Positions 21,696 through 22,333 of a stretch of 22,333 nt of DNA are shown in pieces. Made by a program: the position numbers and the translations under genes. This stretch comes from a virus, in IMG/VR virus record IMGVR_UViG_3300032331_000359, positions 1 to 22,333 of that record. One strand, written 5' to 3'. The stretch's first letter is position 1; every line of letters starts with the position of its first letter. Under the pieces are notes generated by a model, which saw only the letters and a program-made list of their open reading frames with translations, did not search any database and had not been told where the DNA came from.

Positions 21696-22333
21696 CTAGT
21701 ACGCTCTAGAGTATGGGTCTGACATCCTTCTAGTGTAGATGGACGCCTGAACCGCTTGGATTTGTTGTTTGTACTGCCCTAAATAAATCTCAGCCTCACC
21801 AAACGACTGTTCATAATATTTAGCAAGATAAGCAGCGTAAAACTTGACGGTACTAGAAAACGGTTCGTTAATCGAATCAGCGTCAGATAGATTCACTAAA
21901 TCTGTTGGCAAGATAACCGTATCTAAGTCAATTACATAAGCTATGTCAGGAACGGGTCCAATATATATTTGAGATTGCCCATAAATACTAAAGGCAACCG
22001 GCGTTCCGATGCGGTTCTGCCAATAACGCAACTGTGCGTTAAAGTCAGTCCAAGGCATATACCGCAACGGTATTCTGGAATTTCCCCAATAGAGATTAAT
22101 GTTGATGACGTCTAGAGTTAAGTTTCCAGACGGCAAGCAAGAATAATTAATTAATTCTGACGGACCGGCATACTGAACTGTAGCCGTGCCGCTAGTAAAC
22201 GGTGTGCTAGGTGGGTAAACATTGTTTGCGGAAGGATAATTAGGAGCATCACTTAAAACACCGCCAACAGTTACCGCATAAATAAAGATATTGGAAAATA
22301 CGTAATCACCCGCACTTACAGTTAAGCCGGATG
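21696..22333 (-). CDS. tail adaptor-like or head-tail connector protein (partial, 5' end beyond the window)
   Basis: The frame is open from the window end down to TAG 21696-21698, about 211 residues, so the true start lies beyond 22333; a TTG at 22136 is only internal. The segment includes LRYMPWTDFNAQLRYWQN, then GTPVAFSIYGQSQIYIGPVPD, and ends with KFYAAYLAKYYEQSFGEAEIYLGQYKQQI. A Trp/Asp-rich block, a Tyr-Gly...PVPD strand and a final helical part are typical of small podovirus connector or tail adaptor proteins. Lying just before the nozzle-like gene supports that. Function is inferred. Confidence 0.6.
   Translation of the reverse strand, partial: SGLTVSAGDYVFSNIFIYAVTVGGVLSDAPNYPSANNVYPPSTPFTSGTATVQYAGPSELINYSCLPSGNLTLDVININLYWGNSRIPLRYMPWTDFNAQLRYWQNRIGTPVAFSIYGQSQIYIGPVPDIAYVIDLDTVILPTDLVNLSDADSINEPFSSTVKFYAAYLAKYYEQSFGEAEIYLGQYKQQIQAVQASIYTRRMSDPYSRAY

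Overview
The window reads as part of the genome of a tailed, double-stranded DNA bacteriophage, probably a short-tailed virus (podovirus) of a Gram-negative host. I base this on a left block of phage recombination genes on the + strand, facing a long tightly packed late operon on the - strand. That operon holds tail, tail-fibre, internal-virion and lysis genes. Genes overlap by 1-8 bases (TAATG and ATGA junctions), there are no tRNA or rRNA genes, and base composition is moderate. Terminase, portal, capsid, polymerase and integrase are not present, so host and lifestyle cannot be fixed.

Positions 1-327 are a leader region. They hold the tail end of a small gene that looks like a second copy of the 64-residue gene at 1480, several short inverted and direct repeats, and a good sigma70-type promoter candidate. 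Positions 328-4807 (+) form one early operon. Its order is a Cys-rich small protein, a YqaJ-type exonuclease, a small conserved protein, a RecT-like annealing protein, an unknown small protein, a RusA Holliday-junction resolvase, a free-standing HNH endonuclease, a GT-A glycosyltransferase and a small PD-(D/E)XK-like nuclease. Exonuclease, annealing protein and resolvase together make a complete homologous-recombination module. Two GC-rich hairpins bracket the RusA segment.

The + operon meets the - operon at 4800-4807, where the last genes overlap tail to tail. On the - strand, read from 22333 down to 4800, there is a partial tail adaptor-like protein, then a 661-residue tail nozzle or stabilisation-like protein carrying four extra GxGYT repeats. 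Next comes a run of six fibre or receptor-binding type genes, two of them extremely glycine-rich. These are followed by small proteins (one with a threefold W-x3-H-x3-H repeat) and four large internal virion candidates (318, 379, 550 and 906 residues) likely to be ejected with the DNA. After those come small and membrane proteins, a lysis cassette (TM/coiled-coil protein, three-TM-type holin, M15 endopeptidase), two small basic proteins including a 51-residue gene, and a class I methyltransferase.

The most unusual points are: the array of short separate fibre genes with two polyglycine adhesins, one internally duplicated; a beta-rich fibre-type paralogue placed next to the lysis genes; the tandem repeat insertion in the nozzle-like protein; and the structured leader region with its repeat of a CTGA/TCAG hairpin plus GGCATGAC. 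No clear undescribed defence or mobile system is visible.
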